Shown here piece after piece: positions 44,648 to 53,865 of a DNA stretch of 64,000 nucleotides. A program made the position numbers and the translations under genes. The notes below the pieces were generated by a model. It ran no database searches. It was not told where the DNA came from and worked only from the letters and a program-made list of their open reading frames with translations. The number at the start of each line of letters is the position of its first letter. Position 1 is the first letter of the stretch. Origin of the DNA: Pseudocolwellia agarivorans (GTDB taxonomy: Bacteria; Pseudomonadota; Gammaproteobacteria; Enterobacterales; Alteromonadaceae); the NCBI RefSeq assembly GCF_002000085.1, contig NZ_MUZU01000003.1, positions 186,001 to 250,000 on the forward strand, read 5' to 3'.

Positions 44648-46285
44648 TTAGCCACCATTTGTTCCCGGATCTTCTCCCCCTATACCAATTTCTTCCTCAT
44701 GATATAACGATATCTTATAGCCAATAGCAAACTCACTTGGTACTGTTTTAGGCTGAGTAATAACTAAGCCTTGTCCGTTTAACTGCCAATCCACTCTTTC
44801 AGTGCTACCCAGCATTTCAATGCTTTTAATTTTTCCCTCAAGTACAGATAAATTAATATTAAATGTTTGTATTACAATATCTTGTGTTGGAGCGGCCATA
44901 ACAAAAGCAAAAATTGTATTATTACCTTTTTTGGTAAAACGAATATCTTTATTCGTGTATTCAATTTTTTGTTTTTCAATTTTATGACCTCCGCGATTAA
45001 TACGTGTAGGTCCTTCACCAAAAACAGCCCACGGGCGAGTTTCATAAATACCTTCACCATTAATTTCAAGCCACCCACCTAATTTGGCCAGCATACTTTT
45101 CATTTCAGGAGGTATTGATCCATCTGGATTAGGTGGAACGTTTAATAACATTAAACCGTTTTTAGCAACAATATCAATTAAGATATCTACAATTTCATTA
45201 GGGTTTACAAATTTAGCATTTTCGTAATAAAACCAAGCTCCTGGAGAGGTATCTGTCATCCAAAATTCATCTTTTAATTTATTCGGACGACCACGTTCAT
45301 AATCTAAAACTCCTACGCTTTCTGGAAATGAGTTGTTTTTATAATTAATAACGACTTCTTTACCCCACTCTTTGCCTTTGTTGTAATAATAGGCGACAAA
45401 CTTTTTACGGTATTCTTCATTCAGCACCTCAACCCACCAATCAAACCAAATAACATCTGGCTGATATTTGTCGATCACTTCTTTCAGCATAGCAAACCAA
45501 CGTTCATGAAAGTTCTTATTGGGTGTAAAGTCAGTTAATTCATGTTGATCGGTATATAAATCTGCATTTTCTGCGGTAGCATCAAATTTATAAGCATTCG
45601 CATAATATACCCACGTAAAAGCATGGTGAAACGATGTTAAAAATTTTAAATCACGTTTTTCTAATGCTATTTTAAGTTCACCTGTTATATCTTTCCCGGT
45701 AAAATCTTTAGCATTCCAGCGTGTAACTTCACTGTCCCACATAGCAAAATTGTCGTGATGAACAGCAACAGGCCCTGCAAATTTAGCACCCGATAATTTA
45801 AATAAATCAGCCCACTCTTCAGCATCAAATTTATTTGGATTAAACTGCTTTATAATATCTTTATATCCAAATTCAGTAGGATTTCCGTGCGCTTCAACAT
45901 GATGCTGATAAGCATAAGACGATTTAGGTTGTTTATCTTCCCCGTATAACTTTACTTCACCAGTTTTCCAGTCATACATTTCATCCATGTACATATCTAA
46001 GCCATACCAGCCAGAAGCCCATTTCATACCAATATTAGCAGTAGAAGTTGGCCCCCAGTGCGTATAAATACCTAATTTTGCATCTTGAAACCAGTCAGGT
46101 TTATGATTAACTTGGCTTAACGAATCCCAATCTTCTTGATAAGCATCTGCTTTTTTGGTGTTTATCTTTTGAGGTTCTGATTTTTGTATATTCGTAGGCT
46201 GATGAGGTTGCTCTTCGTTACATCCAGTTAAATTAAAAGCAGTTACTGAAATAATACTCAAAAAGCATAGTTTATAAAGTTTCAT
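44648..46285 (-). CDS. GH29 alpha-L-fucosidase lipoprotein
   Basis: This 545-residue lipoprotein (lipobox LTGC, Cys22) has a GH29 catalytic domain that begins DWFQDAKLGIYTHWGPTS. The nucleophile Asp282 lies in PDVIWFDWW, and VAVHHDNFAMWDS forms part of the pocket. It should release L-fucose, or a related sugar, from algal or host glycans. A C-terminal beta domain starts near residue 430. It is separate from the other carbohydrate genes, and a 68-bp miniature element lies upstream. Confidence 0.87.
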   Translation of the reverse strand: MKLYKLCFLSIISVTAFNLTGCNEEQPHQPTNIQKSEPQKINTKKADAYQEDWDSLSQVNHKPDWFQDAKLGIYTHWGPTSTANIGMKWASGWYGLDMYMDEMYDWKTGEVKLYGEDKQPKSSYAYQHHVEAHGNPTEFGYKDIIKQFNPNKFDAEEWADLFKLSGAKFAGPVAVHHDNFAMWDSEVTRWNAKDFTGKDITGELKIALEKRDLKFLTSFHHAFTWVYYANAYKFDATAENADLYTDQHELTDFTPNKNFHERWFAMLKEVIDKYQPDVIWFDWWVEVLNEEYRKKFVAYYYNKGKEWGKEVVINYKNNSFPESVGVLDYERGRPNKLKDEFWMTDTSPGAWFYYENAKFVNPNEIVDILIDIVAKNGLMLLNVPPNPDGSIPPEMKSMLAKLGGWLEINGEGIYETRPWAVFGEGPTRINRGGHKIEKQKIEYTNKDIRFTKKGNNTIFAFVMAAPTQDIVIQTFNINLSVLEGKIKSIEMLGSTERVDWQLNGQGLVITQPKTVPSEFAIGYKISLYHEEEIGIGGEDPGTNGG

Positions 46286-46398
46286 ATGTGACAGTTGTTT
46301 TTATATTTAAATTTGTACTTTTAAATATAACAGTATATTACTTGTTTTAAAAGCGTATCTAATAAGTGCTCTAAGCATCGTCCCAGCAGTATGATTTA

Positions 46399-46466
46399 TA
46401 TACCCGTTATCATTCAAGGTGTAGGTTTTAGCCCCATAGAGAAGTGCTTAAGTGGTAACGAGTATA
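46399..46466. repeat. Minimal 68-bp derivative of the miniature element
   Basis: It begins TATACCCGTTATCATTCAAG and ends with the near-inverse, CTTAAGTGGTAACGAGTATA. The internal 28 bases are unlike the long copies, apart from a short stretch. It ends two bases from the oxyR stop codon. Confidence 0.78.
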
Positions 46467-46468
46467 GA

Positions 46469-47365
46469 TCAAATAACCCCTTTCATTGAGCCTTTAACGC
46501 AACTCACAACAGCTCGAATACATTCCATTCTTGAATAGCCTGTTCTCAACATAAGAGATATTTGTCGATTAGGCTTTGGATCAGTAAACGGAATATAGTT
46601 AATGGTATTGGTAGCCGTTTGATTAAGTGTTGCTAGCTGCGGCAATAAGGTAATACCCATATTGCTTGAAACCATATAACGTAAGGTTTCTAAGCTGGTA
46701 GCTTGAAAACGATGGTCTTCTTTAGCGCCAGCAGTAAAACAAAAACCTAATGCTTGGTCGCGTAAGCAGTGCCCGTCTTCTAGTGTGAGTATTTCGTAAT
46801 TAGTTAATTGGTCTAAGTTTACCGTTTTTTTAGCCGACAATGGATGTTCATTTGAAGTAGCTAAAACTAAAGGTTCTTCAAATAAGTCGTATCTATCAAA
46901 CTTATCCATCTCATCTAGCCAAGGTAAAATAAGTAAATCGAGCTTGCCCTCGTCTAGCGATTTTAAAAGATTTTTGGTTTTATCTTCATGTAAATAAAAG
47001 TTTATTTTCGGTAGTTTTTCATTTAAATCTTTCATTATATGAGGCAATAAATACGGCGCTAAAGTAGGTATTAACCCAATATGTAAATCGCCTGAAAAGG
47101 GATCTAACAAAGCTTTCGCTGAAGCTTCAAAACTTTGTGCTGCTCTTAATACATTGCGTGCTTCTGCCACTAAACGCTCACCTGCGGGTGTTAACATTAC
47201 TTTTCGGGTTTGGCGTTCAACTAAAACAAGTCCAAGCTGCTCCTCTAACTTCATAATTTGACCACTTAACGTGGGTTGGCTAACAAAGCATGCTTCTGCT
47301 GCACGGCCAAAATGCCTATGTATATCAATAGCATCTAGGTATTCTAAATCACGAATTTTAATCAT
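46469..47365 (-). CDS. oxyR: Peroxide-sensing regulator OxyR
   Basis: This 298-residue LysR-type regulator senses hydrogen peroxide by forming a disulfide. The winged helix is at residues 3-60 (IRDLEYLDAIDIHRHFGRAA). The redox pair Cys200 and Cys209 lies in GHCLRDQALGFC, as in E. coli Cys199 and Cys208. It activates ahpC and antioxidant genes. The divergent promoter region carries an OxyR-type operator. A 3' remnant of a second oxyR lies 3 kb away. Confidence 0.94.
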   Translation of the reverse strand: MIKIRDLEYLDAIDIHRHFGRAAEACFVSQPTLSGQIMKLEEQLGLVLVERQTRKVMLTPAGERLVAEARNVLRAAQSFEASAKALLDPFSGDLHIGLIPTLAPYLLPHIMKDLNEKLPKINFYLHEDKTKNLLKSLDEGKLDLLILPWLDEMDKFDRYDLFEEPLVLATSNEHPLSAKKTVNLDQLTNYEILTLEDGHCLRDQALGFCFTAGAKEDHRFQATSLETLRYMVSSNMGITLLPQLATLNQTATNTINYIPFTDPKPNRQISLMLRTGYSRMECIRAVVSCVKGSMKGVI

Positions 47366-47397
47366 AGTACCTTCTACTTTAGTTACTTTATTTGTAA

Positions 47398-47434
47398 ATA
47401 GCTAAAACCTATCACATAAATAAAATCAATCTAT
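47398..47434. promoter_or_regulatory. Predicted OxyR operator between oxyR and CBS gene
   Basis: ATAG-N7-CTAT (47398-47412) is followed after seven bases by ATAA-N7-CTAT. The spacing matches the tandem OxyR consensus. It would allow autoregulation of oxyR and control of the divergent CBS gene. Confidence 0.68.
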
Positions 47435-47493
47435 TTTAACTATAATACAGTAAGTCATATGATAAACGTACTAAAACAAACGAGGTACATATT

Positions 47494-47916
47494 ATGGCTG
47501 AAGTAACGGTAAGAGAATTTATGTTAGAGCATCCACTAACAATCAAAGGTAATACGCCTTTAGTGGTTGCGGTAGAATTATTAATAAATAAGAAATTAGC
47601 CGGTTTAACTGTGGTTAATGAGGCAAATGAAGTAACAGGGTTTATCTCTGATTATGATTGTCATAAAGCCATGCTAATGAGCAGCTATCATTGCGATAAT
47701 CCAGTATCAGTTGGTGATATTCAACATACGAATTTTGTAGCGATTGATCCTGACGACGGTATAGCAGACATTGCCATTAAATTATTGAAAGAGACATCAA
47801 GCTTATATTTAGTTATTGAAGATAAACAATTGATCGGTACGTTAACAAGACACAACATTTTAAATGCATTAAATAAAAACTTAACGCTATGTTCAAAAAT
47901 TTCAGTAAACCGTTAA
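47494..47916 (+). CDS. Tandem CBS-domain protein
   Basis: This 140-residue cytoplasmic protein consists of two CBS motifs: residues 8-60 (VREFMLEHPLTIKGNTPLVV, LAGLTVVNEANEVTGFISD) and 75-135 (NFVAIDPDDGIADIAIKLL, SLYLVIEDKQLIGTLTRHNI). Such proteins sense adenine nucleotides. GAGG precedes the ATG. It is divergent from oxyR and shares its operator, so it may be peroxide-induced. Confidence 0.85.
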   Translation: MAEVTVREFMLEHPLTIKGNTPLVVAVELLINKKLAGLTVVNEANEVTGFISDYDCHKAMLMSSYHCDNPVSVGDIQHTNFVAIDPDDGIADIAIKLLKETSSLYLVIEDKQLIGTLTRHNILNALNKNLTLCSKISVNR

Positions 47917-47927
47917 CAACAAATAAT

Positions 47928-47968
47928 AAATGCTTTTATCTATCTGTCATAAAAAGATAAAAGCATTT
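47928..47968 (+). terminator. Terminator of the CBS gene
   Basis: A perfect 14-base stem (AAATGCTTTTATCT with its inverse) encloses a 13-base loop and is followed by ATTTTATG. It lies 12 bases after the stop codon. Confidence 0.75.
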
Positions 47969-48151
47969 ATTTTATGTTCCGCTTTAGTGCAACATTGATA
48001 TCCCTCCGCCTATTTTAATGCACCCATCCTTCATTATATTTATCATAAAATAAAATTTCCAAATAAAAACAAGTAGTTAATTATTTGGTATTAGAATTGC
48101 TCTATTACTCACTACAACCTTCCAACATATTAATAATTAAAGTGAGAAATC

Positions 48152-48964
48152 ATGGCTTATATTGAACCCAGTGAATTCGTAACCAAAATGGTCGATGCCG
48201 GTGAACAAAAAGTTTACATGTCGACTAAAGATACTATTATTCGTGCCTTTATGGCTGGCGCTATTCTTGGCTTAGCCGCTATTTTTGCGATTACCGTAGC
48301 AACTAAAACTGGCAGCCCTATTTTAGGCGCTTGTTTATTCCCTGTTGGCTTTATTATGTTGTACCTAATGAAGTTTGATTTACTCACCGGGGTATTTACG
48401 TTAGTGCCTTTAGCCTTATTTGATAAACGACCTGGCGTTACCTTTGGCGGTGTTATGCGCAATTGGGGCTTGGTGTTTGTCGGTAACTTTGCCGGCGCAA
48501 TGACCACCGCTTTCTTTATGTCGTTTATTTTAACTTACGGTTATTCGGCTGATGGTGGTGCTATTGCCGCTAAAGTCGCTTCAATTGGTGAGTCGAGAAC
48601 TTTAGGCTATCAAGAGCACGGTATTGGTGGTTGGTTGACTATTTTTATTCGCGGTATGTTGTGTAACTGGATGGTGTCTATGGGCGTGGTGGGTGCGATG
48701 ATTTCAACTTCTGCTGGGGCTAAAATGGCGGCTATGTGGATGCCGGTTATGTTGTTCTTCTTCATGGGGTTTGAGCATTCTATTGTGAATATGTTTTTAT
48801 TTCCGTTTTCTATGATCATGGGTGGTGACTTTACCGTTTACGATTACTTACTGTGGAATGAAATTCCTACAGTTTTAGGTAATTTAGCGGGTGGCTTGTT
48901 GTTGGTAGGTTTACCCCTTTATTTAACGCATGTTAGAACGTCGCCTGAGCGTAAAATTTCGTAA
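48152..48964 (+). CDS. Formate/nitrite transporter family channel
   Basis: This 270-residue channel has six membrane helices with the FNT signatures FMAGAILGLAAIFAITVA, LTGVFTL and GMLCNWMVSMGVV, and the central His in GFEHSIVNMFLF. It should conduct nitrite or formate. A terminator follows, and a PP2C phosphatase/kinase gene is next downstream. This pairing is frequent in marine gammaproteobacteria, from memory; nitrite is the likelier substrate. Confidence 0.88.
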   Translation: MAYIEPSEFVTKMVDAGEQKVYMSTKDTIIRAFMAGAILGLAAIFAITVATKTGSPILGACLFPVGFIMLYLMKFDLLTGVFTLVPLALFDKRPGVTFGGVMRNWGLVFVGNFAGAMTTAFFMSFILTYGYSADGGAIAAKVASIGESRTLGYQEHGIGGWLTIFIRGMLCNWMVSMGVVGAMISTSAGAKMAAMWMPVMLFFFMGFEHSIVNMFLFPFSMIMGGDFTVYDYLLWNEIPTVLGNLAGGLLLVGLPLYLTHVRTSPERKIS

Positions 48965-49001
48965 ACGAATAACATTTTAGATTGTTAAAATATACAATGT
49001 T

Positions 49002-49035
49002 AGGCTTCGTAATTAGCGTTATGAAGCCTTTTTTT
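49002..49035 (+). terminator. Rho-independent terminator after the FNT gene
   Basis: AGGCTTC pairs with GAAGCCT across a 14-base loop and is followed by T residues. Confidence 0.75.
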
Positions 49036-49095
49036 ATTTATCTTTTACAACAAAGCGACTCTGGTAAACTAAGCTATCTTCTTTAGGAATAATAC

Positions 49096-50799
49096 ATGAG
49101 CAAATCACTGAGTGTCAGTATTGGTGGCGCAACCGATAAAGGTGTAAAAGCCGTTAATCAAGATTTCTTAGGTAGTATTACACCTAAAGAACCCATACTC
49201 AGTACTAAAGGTATTGTCCTTGCCATGGCTGATGGCATCAGCTCAAGTAAAGTAAGTCAAATAGCCAGCGAAAGTGCCGTGGGTAGCTTTTTAACCGATT
49301 ATTATTGCACATCTGATTCTTGGTCGGTTAAAAGCTCAGTGCAAAAAGTGATTAAGTCGGTCAACTCGTGGCTTTATGCACAAACCCGCAATAGCCCTTA
49401 TCGATTTGACAAAGACAAAGGCTATATTTGTACGTTTAGCGCCTTGGTTTTTAAATCAAATACTGCGCACCTATTCCACTCAGGCGATACCCGTATTTAT
49501 CGTTTATCGGGTGATAATTTAGAACAACTAACTGAAGATCACCGTCGTATAGTTTCAGCTGATGTTACTTATTTAACACGTGCTTTGGGTATAGACCAAA
49601 CCTTAGAAATAGACTATCAATCTCAAACCATCGAAAAAGGCGATATATTTATTATCGCCACCGATGGTGTATATGAATTTATTAAAGGTCCCGCAATTGT
49701 TGAAGCAATTAACTATTCTAAATCTTTAGATGACGCAGCTAATAACATTGTATTGAAAGCACTTGAATTAGGTAGTGACGACAATCTAAGCATACAAATC
49801 GCACGCGTTGAAAATGTTCCTCAATACCAACTAGATGAAGTTCATCAACTTACCATGCTGCCGTTACCGCCAAGATTAACGCCACGAATGGAGTTTGATG
49901 GTTATGAAATACTGCGCGAAATATACATTAGTAGCCGCAGCCACGTATTTTTAGCACGCGATAAAGACACCAACGAAACGGTTGTTATCAAAACCCCTTC
50001 AACCGAACTACGAAACGACACAAAATATTTAGAACGATTCATGTTGGAAGAATGGATAGCTAAACGGGTAAATAATCCCAATGTAGCTAAAGCGATTGAA
50101 TCCAAACGTAAGCGTAACTATCTGTATTTAGTAACAGAATACATTGAAGGTATTTCGCTAAACCAGTGGATGATAGACAACCCTAAGCCAAAGTTAGAAC
50201 AAGTTCGCGACATTATTGAACAAGTGGCTAAAGGGCTACAGGCTTTTCATCGTCAAGAAATGATCCATCAAGATTTACGTCCTAACAACATCATGATTGA
50301 TAGCAGCAATACGGTAAAAATCATTGATTTTGGTTCAACGTTTATCGCTGGAGTGACGGATGCAAACACTGAAGACGTAATGCGTGGCACCATTCGATAT
50401 TCAGCTCCCGAGTACTTTTTAGGGCAGCTAGGCACGCAACAATCCGACATATACTCACTAGCAGCCATCACCTATCAAATGCTCTCAGGTGAGTTCCCCT
50501 ACGGAAATGCCATTGCACAAGCAAATAGTCTATCGGCTCAAGAAAGACTGACTTATCGTAGCTTGATCACTAAAGACTCAGAACTTCCTCTATGGTTAGA
50601 CTATACTTTGAAAAGAGCGTTGCACATTAACCCATTAAAACGGTACACCGAATTATCAGAATTTATTCACGATATTCGTCACCCTAATAAAACCTATTTA
50701 GCTAAAACTAAACCTCCTTTAATGGAACGAGATCCGGTAATGTTTTGGCAGGGAATAAGTGTAATTTTATTTATTATTGTTATCGCTCAAGCCTTATAA
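49096..50799 (+). CDS. Fused PP2C phosphatase and Ser/Thr kinase, membrane anchored
   Basis: This 567-residue protein joins a PP2C phosphatase (about 1-240; GVKAVNQDFLG, MADGISSSKV, HSGDTRIYR, IATDGVYEF, SDDNLS) to a Hanks-type kinase (about 268-530; VVIKTPS, IHQDLRPNNIMID, IKIIDFGST, GTIRYSAPEYF). The catalytic loop has HQD in place of HRD. A single C-terminal membrane helix anchors it. It probably controls phosphorylation of the channel or of nitrogen-assimilation proteins, but no target is shown. It may use its own promoter, since a terminator lies upstream. Confidence 0.9.
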   Translation: MSKSLSVSIGGATDKGVKAVNQDFLGSITPKEPILSTKGIVLAMADGISSSKVSQIASESAVGSFLTDYYCTSDSWSVKSSVQKVIKSVNSWLYAQTRNSPYRFDKDKGYICTFSALVFKSNTAHLFHSGDTRIYRLSGDNLEQLTEDHRRIVSADVTYLTRALGIDQTLEIDYQSQTIEKGDIFIIATDGVYEFIKGPAIVEAINYSKSLDDAANNIVLKALELGSDDNLSIQIARVENVPQYQLDEVHQLTMLPLPPRLTPRMEFDGYEILREIYISSRSHVFLARDKDTNETVVIKTPSTELRNDTKYLERFMLEEWIAKRVNNPNVAKAIESKRKRNYLYLVTEYIEGISLNQWMIDNPKPKLEQVRDIIEQVAKGLQAFHRQEMIHQDLRPNNIMIDSSNTVKIIDFGSTFIAGVTDANTEDVMRGTIRYSAPEYFLGQLGTQQSDIYSLAAITYQMLSGEFPYGNAIAQANSLSAQERLTYRSLITKDSELPLWLDYTLKRALHINPLKRYTELSEFIHDIRHPNKTYLAKTKPPLMERDPVMFWQGISVILFIIVIAQAL

Positions 50800-51009
50800 A
50801 TACTAGGATTAATACAGCGTGTATATTCAAATAAAAGCTTGTCACTTTATTTTCATGTTAGTGACTTAAAATACAAGAAAATAAACTATTTTAAAAAATA
50901 ACGAATATTTATTTAAGATAGACGGTCTTATTCACAGAGCTTTGGAGATAAGTCCTCCAAAGCAGATAACATAAAAATATTACATAAATAACGAGGAATA
51001 ATCATACAC

Positions 51010-51525
51010 ATGCTTACTAGCCAATTAGAAATTCTTGAGCAAGGACGCTTATATCTGAACAGTGTTACACAAGAAGATTACGTAGAAATTATTTCTCCAA
51101 ACTTTATCAGTTCAGCAGGCTCTCATATTCGTCATATTATTGATCATTACCAATCCGTTATTACGGGAATGGAAACTGATCTTATCGACTACGATTTACG
51201 CTTACGTGGTAGTAAAGTGGAAGAAAATCCGCAATTAGCTATTAACAAACTTGATGAAATAGCCGCTTGGATGAAAAGTTTAACGAGTAGCGATTTAAAC
51301 CGCACTATTCCTTTATCAACAGAAGTAAGCACCAGCAATAAAGAAGTGCAAGTAGTACAAACATCGGTGGCGAGAGAGCTTATTTTTGCAGGTAGCCATG
51401 CTGTTCATCATTACGCAATGATCACTCAAATAACCTTCGCACAAACCACTACCGCCAACACCGCATTTGGTATTGCGCCAGCTACAGCCACCTATTTACG
51501 TGAGAAAAACGCTGTAACTCAATAG
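51010..51525 (+). CDS. DinB-like metal-binding four-helix protein
   Basis: This 171-residue protein shows the DinB/YfiT arrangement with three His ligands: HIRHIIDHY near residue 40 and SHAVHHYAMI near 130. Such proteins are thiol S-transferases or metal-dependent hydrolases of unknown targets. GAGGAA precedes the ATG. It is followed by a strong hairpin, so it is monocistronic. Confidence 0.77.
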   Translation: MLTSQLEILEQGRLYLNSVTQEDYVEIISPNFISSAGSHIRHIIDHYQSVITGMETDLIDYDLRLRGSKVEENPQLAINKLDEIAAWMKSLTSSDLNRTIPLSTEVSTSNKEVQVVQTSVARELIFAGSHAVHHYAMITQITFAQTTTANTAFGIAPATATYLREKNAVTQ

Positions 51526-51559
51526 TGATAAATAACTCATCACAATTTTAAATCGCTTC

Positions 51560-51597
51560 AAGTAGGTATGTAAAAATTTATCTTTACATACCTACTT
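51560..51597 (+). terminator. Strong hairpin terminator after the DinB gene
   Basis: A perfect 15-base stem (AAGTAGGTATGTAAA with its inverse) encloses an eight-base loop. It lies 35 bases after the stop codon. Confidence 0.75.
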
Positions 51598-51618
51598 AAA
51601 TGTATATTTACTCTGGCT

Positions 51619-51902
51619 TATACCCGTTACCAATCAAGAGGCTATTTCAGAGCACTTGAGCGATATCAATTCAAGGCAATGCTTTGTAATAATGGTCGTT
51701 CCCTTATAAAAAGCATTAACGAAGAAGTGATTTTGCTCAAGCGCTTCTTCGATGGGTCTAAAAACAATTTATGCTTCGTTATTAACTTTAGTCAGGTTCC
51801 TACATGGATGTATGTACTTAGATTTTGTTTGGAACGTAAAATCTGTGCCTAAATTGTTTTTAGTTCCCACTGAAACCCGCATCTTGAATGGTAACGGGTA
51901 TA
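51619..51902 (+). repeat. Miniature inverted-repeat element, long copy B (284 bp)
   Basis: The element starts TATACCCGTTACCA and ends TGGTAACGGGTATA. Its first 160 and last 55 bases are nearly identical to the reverse complement of copy A (15191-15453); the segment after TTAACTTTAGT, about 51790-51845, is unrelated. It encodes no protein of its own. Its right end forms the 3' end of the olsF-like gene. Confidence 0.9.
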
Positions 51903-53659
51903 TAACTTAAATAAGCTTCTCTATCTTTACCCAAATACAACTTCAACAATTTGTCTGGTGCGTTAGGTAAATCAACACTTAACAATAATCCCGGTGTATG
52001 ATTAAAATTAATATCTATCCCCGTACAATGGAAGTTAGCACCCAATTTATAATATTGTTTTAGTAATACGGGAATGTCTTTCCCGTCAGCTTCTATGCCT
52101 TCAACTAATGCTGATAACTGTTCTAAATTCACGGTATTTTCACGTAAAAAGTCTTGTGCTTCAGGGTGTAAGCTTCCTTTAAATGGAGCCTTAGCTTCAA
52201 CACCTTCACGTTTGGTCACCACAACTTCATCAATTAAAGCCACTGATCTTGGATCATACAATTTACTTAGCGATACTGTGCCGTATAAAGTTCTGTATTT
52301 AGGATTTTTACACACATAAGCGCCTATGCCCTTCCAAAGCAATAACAAGCCATGAAAACTGTTTTGATGCTCTGCAACAATAAATGAACGCCCCATTTCT
52401 AAACATGGTTGATTTTGATTAATAAACTCAGGTTTAAAGTTAAACATTTGCGATAAATACAGCTTAGACACATCAGCGTCTTTTTGAAGTAAGTCGGTTT
52501 GGCCTATACGGTAAGCGCCAATAATTTCTTCATTTTGATGATCGAATATAAATAAGTGCATGTAAGTTGCGTCAAAGTGATCGGTATCGCACGCTTCGCC
52601 GCTACCCTCATTGAGTTCTCGAAAGGTTATTTCTCTCAAACGTGTAATTTCTTGCACACAGGTAGGTATTTGATGCTGATAACCGTAATACACAGTAAAC
52701 GATTTAAACTTAACTAATTGCTGTTCTTCAGGTAATTCAGCGAGCTCTTTTGTCATTAATCCTTGGTCTGACATGGGAATAATATCTTTAAATTCTGTTA
52801 CTTCATCGTCTTCTACCCAAGGTGTTAAATAGGTTTCGTCATTTAAATAACATTGTAATCTTACAAATTCGTTCATACTTTTAATACCACTAAATGCGTT
52901 AAGCTGTTCAGGCTTAATCAGGTTATTTGCCACTAAATTAATTTGATGTTGCTGTAGTTTTACCATTTCTCGGGCTAACATGAGCAAACGAAAACGGTAA
53001 TAAATTTGCCCCATTTTATGAAACAGTTTGCTGTTAGTACCTGAAATAAACACAGGCAAAATTGGTGCTTTCTTTCTAACGGCAATTTGAATGGCAATTC
53101 GGTTCCATTCTGCGTCAGTTATACGTTGTTTTTCAGGCTGAAAAAACGAGACTCTTCCTGCCGGAAACACCACCAACAAACCTTCATTATCAACATGTTT
53201 AAAACATTGTTTTATCGCAGAAGTGTTTATAGGCGCTTTAGGTTTTAACGGGTTAGCAAAAATAAAATAATCTTCAATTTCTTTAAAAACGCGTAAACCT
53301 AAATTCGCCATTATTTTAGTGTCTGCGCGATAGGCGGTCAGTATTTTAGCAATAATAACGCCTTCTACCATGCCGTAAGGATGATTACATACAACAATAC
53401 AGCGTCCTTCTTTAGGAATTTTAGATATAACGCCAGCACCACCGACAATTTGAACGCCTAATTGATTTAGTAGTCGCTCTGAGAATTCTTGTTTTTCTAA
53501 TCCCCATAAATCACCTTTTACATAAAGCTGATGCAGCTTATCAATACCTAATATCTTATCTAACAAAGGTGAAATAGGCCTTAATACATTACCTAATAAG
53601 GTATCTGGTAGTAGCGACGCTAATCGTAAATCGGAAATATTTTCATTGGTTTTATTCAT
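51860..53659 (-). CDS. olsF: OlsF-like bifunctional acyltransferase for ornithine lipid synthesis
   Basis: This roughly 599-residue protein has an N-terminal lysophospholipid acyltransferase domain (NHPYGMVEG near residue 92, FPAGRVSFF near 175, PVFISG) and a C-terminal GNAT/OlsB-like N-acyltransferase domain (LREITFRELNEGSG, YRIGQTDLLQ, LEMGRSFI). The order and length match OlsF, which makes phosphorus-free ornithine lipids. The likely start is ATG 53659; TTG 53677 is an alternative. The last 14 residues (YIPVTIQDAGFSGN) and the stop codon are encoded by miniature element B, so the original C-terminus has been replaced. The acyltransferase domains appear whole. Confidence 0.8.
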   Translation of the reverse strand: MNKTNENISDLRLASLLPDTLLGNVLRPISPLLDKILGIDKLHQLYVKGDLWGLEKQEFSERLLNQLGVQIVGGAGVISKIPKEGRCIVVCNHPYGMVEGVIIAKILTAYRADTKIMANLGLRVFKEIEDYFIFANPLKPKAPINTSAIKQCFKHVDNEGLLVVFPAGRVSFFQPEKQRITDAEWNRIAIQIAVRKKAPILPVFISGTNSKLFHKMGQIYYRFRLLMLAREMVKLQQHQINLVANNLIKPEQLNAFSGIKSMNEFVRLQCYLNDETYLTPWVEDDEVTEFKDIIPMSDQGLMTKELAELPEEQQLVKFKSFTVYYGYQHQIPTCVQEITRLREITFRELNEGSGEACDTDHFDATYMHLFIFDHQNEEIIGAYRIGQTDLLQKDADVSKLYLSQMFNFKPEFINQNQPCLEMGRSFIVAEHQNSFHGLLLLWKGIGAYVCKNPKYRTLYGTVSLSKLYDPRSVALIDEVVVTKREGVEAKAPFKGSLHPEAQDFLRENTVNLEQLSALVEGIEADGKDIPVLLKQYYKLGANFHCTGIDINFNHTPGLLLSVDLPNAPDKLLKLYLGKDREAYLSYIPVTIQDAGFSGN

Positions 53660-53865
53660 AAAGTTCGCTAACAACAAATTCTAAAATAGATATAAATTCA
53701 AGCTTATGCACAAAAGACCGAGTTTTCTACCAAAAGTATTCATTTCTCCTAATTAACGCTTAACTTCTTATTTCCTGACAATAATTGTACTAGGAGGTTA
53801 CCTGTATATTGTTTACTATTGTTAACTGTCTACTATTTTAAAAAATACTATTGCAAGGGGATCAT

